64,000 nt of DNA from Humidesulfovibrio mexicanus (GTDB taxonomy: Bacteria > Desulfobacterota > Desulfovibrionia > Desulfovibrionales > Desulfovibrionaceae). Under the pieces are notes generated by a model. It saw only the letters and a list, made by a program, of their open reading frames with translations, ran no database searches and was not told the DNA's origin. This document shows positions 60,896 to 64,000 of this stretch, piece after piece. The position numbers and the translations under genes were made by a program. The DNA lies in contig NZ_FZOC01000004.1 of the NCBI RefSeq assembly GCF_900188225.1, forward strand, positions 37,537-101,536, written 5' to 3'. Position 1 is the first letter of the stretch, and each line of letters starts with the position of its first letter.

Positions 60896-61600
60896 CTAGG
60901 CGTGCTGCTCCGCTCCGGCTTGATCCTTGCCGCCCAGAAGCACGGCCTGCAGCAGGTGGGGGGTGATGATGCGGATGACGCGGCGCCCCGTGGTGGCCGG
61001 ACCGTCTGCGCCGGTGGTTTCGATGCTGATGTGGCGCTGGCCGACAAGACCCTGCAGATAGCCTTCGATGGTGGCGGGCGCGCAGACAAAGACATCGGCC
61101 AGTTGGCGCACGGCGGAATCGTACAGGAGCTCGCTCTGGCCGTTGGCCGCAAAAAGGTCCAGCACCCGCACGATGCCCATGGGCACGTTGGGCGCGCGCA
61201 GGGCCTTCTTGGTGGTGTTCTTGAGCCGCGTCACCATGACGTTCAGAATGGCCTGGATGGCGGGAGGCGCGGTCTGGATGTAGCCGTCCAGGTCGTCGCC
61301 ATTCAGCACCACCACCTTGGAGTCCTCCAGGGCGATGGCCGTGGCCGTGCGGCTGTGGCTCTCCAGGAACAGCGCCATTTCCCCGAAAATGGACACGGGC
61401 TTGAGCACCGCGAAGACCTTCTTGCGGCCGTCCACGTTGCCGGAAATCTCCACCTTGCCCTCGACAAGAAGGTAGGCTTCGTCGCCCTTGCTGCCCTCGC
61501 TGAAGACGACGTTGTGCTTGAGCACGGTGCGCTGCAAAAACGAGCCCTGGCTCACCCGCTTCATGACCACGGAGCTGTCGCGGCTTCCCGGCAATGGCAT
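60896..61600 (-). CDS. Crp/Fnr-type cyclic-nucleotide-binding regulator
   Basis: This 234-residue protein has an N-terminal cNMP-binding domain (about 15-130: VFSEGSKGDEAYLLVEGKVEI, IFGEMALFLESHSRTATAIAL with the phosphate-binding cassette) and a C-terminal winged helix (about 150-215: LADVFVCAPATIEGYLQGLVGQRHI). The second domain's recognition helix (APATIEGYLQGL) is unusual for Crp. The ligand and target genes are unknown. It is encoded just before the lipoprotein gene. Confidence 0.82.
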   Translation of the reverse strand: MPLPGSRDSSVVMKRVSQGSFLQRTVLKHNVVFSEGSKGDEAYLLVEGKVEISGNVDGRKKVFAVLKPVSIFGEMALFLESHSRTATAIALEDSKVVVLNGDDLDGYIQTAPPAIQAILNVMVTRLKNTTKKALRAPNVPMGIVRVLDLFAANGQSELLYDSAVRQLADVFVCAPATIEGYLQGLVGQRHISIETTGADGPATTGRRVIRIITPHLLQAVLLGGKDQAGAEQHA

Positions 61601-61604
61601 GGCG

Positions 61605-62126
61605 CTACCTCGCGGTTGCTTCTTCGCTGACGAAAAACGGTCCCTTGCCGCCCTCTGCGCCGCGGCCCTCGGTCAGCACCATCCGGTAGCCGAAGGCGAT
61701 GAACAGCGGGCGCTGGCCCCAGGTCTTCGGCCGCAGGCTGAACTCGAAGCCGATGCCCTGGTCGGCCCGCGCCTCGCGCGGGAGAAAGGTGCGCGTGTCC
61801 TGGGCCAGCACGCGGCCGTCCGCATCGCAAATATAGGCGGTGAAGCTCAGGGAATCGGCCCAGGTCGCCCACTGGGGCAGGCGCCTCATGTCCAGGTAGG
61901 CCCAGCCCTTGATGCCCGCAACATCGCCCACGGGCAGCACCTGATAGTCAAAGCGCATGAAATTCGTCGTCAGCGAGCGCGGCTCCTCAAGGGACCAGGC
62001 GTCGCGCTTCAGGTGCGCAGCGCTCATGGTCGGCTTGGCGCAACCCGCCACAAGCAGGACAAGAGCGGCCAGCGCCAGCGCGGCCACGACGCGCAGGGGG
62101 GTGGTGTGCGGCGTTTCTGTGCTCAT
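61605..62126 (-). CDS. Lipoprotein of unknown function
   Basis: This 173-residue protein has a lipobox (LVLLVAGC, Cys about 29) and a mature part with KGWAYLDMRRLPQWATWADSL, a beta-strand-rich sequence (SFTAYICDADGRVLAQDTRTF). No enzymatic motif is seen. It lies 4 nt after the Crp-like gene's start region in the same orientation, so the two may be cotranscribed. The start at 62126 (MSTETPHTTP) is preferred. Confidence 0.7.
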   Translation of the reverse strand: MSTETPHTTPLRVVAALALAALVLLVAGCAKPTMSAAHLKRDAWSLEEPRSLTTNFMRFDYQVLPVGDVAGIKGWAYLDMRRLPQWATWADSLSFTAYICDADGRVLAQDTRTFLPREARADQGIGFEFSLRPKTWGQRPLFIAFGYRMVLTEGRGAEGGKGPFFVSEEATAR

Positions 62127-62184
62127 GATTCCTGGATAGCACAAACGTCGCCGTATGCAAACAGGAACAGTCCGGACAGGGCAA

Positions 62185-63858
62185 TCAGCCGCCGGGCATG
62201 TCCCGCCACTTGTCGCGCAGGTCGGCCCACAAGGCGGCCAAGCCAGCACGGAACACGGCGTCCATCTCCTCCCGCCCGTGCCGCCCCTCCAGCTTGATTT
62301 TGTTGCCGAACACCTGGCCCATGGCCGCCGGACCTTTGGCCTTGGCCAGGCTGGAATGCTGCACATGGGCCACGGCCACATCGCCCGCGTACACGGCCGG
62401 ACGCCCGGCCGCGGCGCTGCGCAGGTCGCGGTCCAGGTCGTCGAACTGGGTGGGGCTGAAGCGGATGTCAAAACCGCCCAGGTCGCGCAGGGCGTCCACG
62501 CGCAGGGCATGGCAGCAGCCCGAGACGTGGACCGCCGGGCGCGCGTAGCTGTACAGGCCGAAATCCAGGGCCCCGGCGCAATTGTCGAACACGTTCACGT
62601 GTTCGGGCAGGCCGCGTATGGTGGCCTCGCGCCCGCTGGGGGCGAAGAGCTGGTAGTCGGCGGATTGCAGGCACTGCGGCGGTGTGGCCGAGACGATGCG
62701 GCACCCGGCGGCACCGGCCGAAGGATTGGCCTGCAACTCGCCCAGCAGGCGGGAAAGCCAGCGCTCCGGCAAAACCACGTCGTCGTCCAGAAACACGGCG
62801 AACTCCGCCGCCTGGACCTCCGGCTGGGCGATAAGCCAGTTGCGCGCGGCGGGCGCGCCCACGTTCACCGGCAGGCGGATGACCCGCAGGGCCCCCGGCG
62901 CGAACAGCCCGGCGGAAGCCTCCATGGCTTCGCCCGTGCCGTCGGCGCTGCCGTTGTCCAGGGCCAGCACCCGGGCCCCGCCCATGTCCGTGCGGGCCAG
63001 GCTGGCCAGGGTCTGTCGCGTCAGCTCCGCCTTGTTCCAGGAATAGACCAAAATGACCGCGCGCGAGGCGGCCTCGAGCCGGGCCTCCGGCCGGGGATGC
63101 AGCAGGCCGTGCAGCTTGAGGCCCAGATGCGTGTGCCAGGGCAAGGCCTTGAAACACCCGGCCAACAGCACTGTCCCGGCTTCCGCCTCGCCAAGGCGCA
63201 GAAGCAGCTCGGCGCGCAGGTACGCGGCCCAGGCGGCGAAAACCCCTTCCGGGTCCGCCGCGTCCAGGGCGTCCAGGGCGGTCAAGGCCTCGGCGGGCGC
63301 GGCGTGGAGGACGAGCAGCTCGGCCAGCAGGCGCGCGCGCAAACACGCGGCCCCGCCTCCCAGAAGCCTTGGCCAGGGGCAGGCGTCCAGGGCCGCCAAG
63401 GCAAGGTCCGCGGTGGGCTGGCGCGTCAGGCCGTCCCAGGCCGGGGCCAGCCAGGCCAGGGCGGAACGGGCGTCGCGCAGGCGTGGCAACAGAATCCGCA
63501 GAATGTCCCCGGCGCGGCCCTCGGAGAGCAGCAGCCCCAGCTCCGCCGGGTCCGGCCCGCCGGACAGCAACGGCGCAAGGACGGCGGCCATGCGGCCGGA
63601 AGGGCTTGCCGCCAGCGGCCCGGCCAGCAGGGCCGCGCGCGCGGCGTCCAGGGGCGCGCGCTGCCAGGACCACAGGGCCAGCCCGGCCCCGCAGGCGACA
63701 ATATCGGGGTCTGCCGCGCCACAGGCCGTGGCGGCCAAATGCCGCGCCAGGCCAGGCTCCTCCAAGCCCATGGCCCAGTGGGGCAGCGCGGCGTGGAGCT
63801 TGTCAGCCAGTGCGGCCGGGGCTATGGACAGGGCCGGGAAGCCTGAGGGGCGGGTCAT
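62185..63858 (-). CDS. Family-2 glycosyltransferase with N-terminal helical repeat region
   Basis: This 557-residue protein has a helical Ala/Leu-rich N-terminal half (about 1-255, perhaps TPR-like). A GT-A domain follows with ILVYSWNKAELTRQTLASL (about 268-286), LDNGSADGTGEAM, NVGAPAARNW and FLDDDVVLPERWLSRLL (DDD metal site). It transfers a sugar in a surface polysaccharide or protein glycosylation pathway. The start at 63858 overlaps the upstream gene's stop as ATGA. Confidence 0.85.
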   Translation of the reverse strand: MTRPSGFPALSIAPAALADKLHAALPHWAMGLEEPGLARHLAATACGAADPDIVACGAGLALWSWQRAPLDAARAALLAGPLAASPSGRMAAVLAPLLSGGPDPAELGLLLSEGRAGDILRILLPRLRDARSALAWLAPAWDGLTRQPTADLALAALDACPWPRLLGGGAACLRARLLAELLVLHAAPAEALTALDALDAADPEGVFAAWAAYLRAELLLRLGEAEAGTVLLAGCFKALPWHTHLGLKLHGLLHPRPEARLEAASRAVILVYSWNKAELTRQTLASLARTDMGGARVLALDNGSADGTGEAMEASAGLFAPGALRVIRLPVNVGAPAARNWLIAQPEVQAAEFAVFLDDDVVLPERWLSRLLGELQANPSAGAAGCRIVSATPPQCLQSADYQLFAPSGREATIRGLPEHVNVFDNCAGALDFGLYSYARPAVHVSGCCHALRVDALRDLGGFDIRFSPTQFDDLDRDLRSAAAGRPAVYAGDVAVAHVQHSSLAKAKGPAAMGQVFGNKIKLEGRHGREEMDAVFRAGLAALWADLRDKWRDMPGG

Positions 63859-64000
63859 GGGGCCTCGCTTGCTGCTGGGGTGGACATGCTGGCCGCACTG
63901 TAGGCCATGCACGCGAGGATGAAAAGGAGCAGGGCATGGATCTGGAACTGGAGCGCGGGCTTGCGGAGACGGCGGCGGCGCTCGCGCACGGCGGTGTGGC
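63855..64000 (-). CDS. C-terminal fragment of a membrane protein (runs off the right edge)
   Basis: The last 48 residues of a minus-strand gene read HTAVRERRRRLRKPALQFQI, then a transmembrane stretch (HALLLFILACMAYSAASM), then STPAASEAP and a stop overlapping the glycosyltransferase ATG (ATGA). The 5' part is outside the window. The basic segment before the helix points to a cytoplasmic loop. The family is unknown. Confidence 0.6.
   Translation of the reverse strand, partial: HTAVRERRRRLRKPALQFQIHALLLFILACMAYSAASMSTPAASEAP

Overview
The window is GC-rich, densely packed chromosomal DNA. It most likely comes from a sulfate-reducing deltaproteobacterium of the Desulfovibrio group. The evidence is a Dvulg-type (I-C) CRISPR-Cas locus, a TupABC tungstate transporter with a TGACA-rich upstream region, a cobT gene under a cobalamin riboswitch, and the order secA / Fe-S protein / FAD dehydrogenase / smpB / ptsI / ptsH / PTS EIID, which I recall from Desulfovibrio genomes (from memory, not checked). 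I could not run any search.

Positions 1-9,300 hold a complete type I-C CRISPR-Cas locus on the minus strand. Running right to left it is a WYL-type regulator remnant, cas3, a 300-bp control region, cas5c, cas8c (with an internal cas11c start), cas7, a three-repeat mini-array, cas4, cas1, cas2, the leader, and the first repeat of the main array, which continues off the left edge. The control region carries the strongest novelty candidate. A degenerate repeat with a rebuilt, perfectly paired stem (5793-5822) is followed by a guide-like stretch whose first 10 nt recur exactly at 5899-5908, over the TTGACG -35 box of the probable cas promoter. This is the layout expected of a CRISPR-RNA-like autorepressor (CreR/crlRNA class) that directs Cascade to its own promoter, here embedded in the 5' leader of the cas5-8-7-4-1-2 transcript. 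A second mini-array of degenerate repeats sits between cas7 and cas4.

Positions 9,300-15,000 form a metal-acquisition island: a histidine-rich protein, a zinc/manganese-type ABC transporter, a SAM methyltransferase and a TonB-dependent receptor. The last five are one minus-strand operon with a Fur/Zur-like palindrome upstream.

Positions 15,000-30,500 hold an M50 protease, trpS, a PLP aminotransferase, a secreted protein, a double-HD (HD-GYP) protein, a PHP endonuclease-UvrD helicase fusion, an M15 peptidase, an M16 peptidase, a spermidine-synthase-like membrane protein, and cobT with its riboswitch and terminator. Positions 30,500-38,700 hold a WcbI-like protein, a CgeB-like glycosyltransferase, an MltC-like transglycosylase, a phosphodiesterase and the complete mla phospholipid-transport operon, followed by an HD phosphohydrolase.

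Positions 38,700-55,300 hold argJ, a two-receiver diguanylate cyclase, secA, a glycolate/lactate-type dehydrogenase pair, smpB, a PTS set (EI, HPr, EIID), bioB, rsmI, a second large HD protein and an RlmD-type methyltransferase. Positions 55,300-64,000 hold a DUF3108-like protein, a CBS protein, tupABC, a 2-hydroxyacid dehydrogenase, two tiny ORFs, a Crp-like regulator, a lipoprotein, a family-2 glycosyltransferase and the 3' end of a membrane protein that runs off the right edge. I saw no rRNA, tRNA, insertion sequence or prophage.
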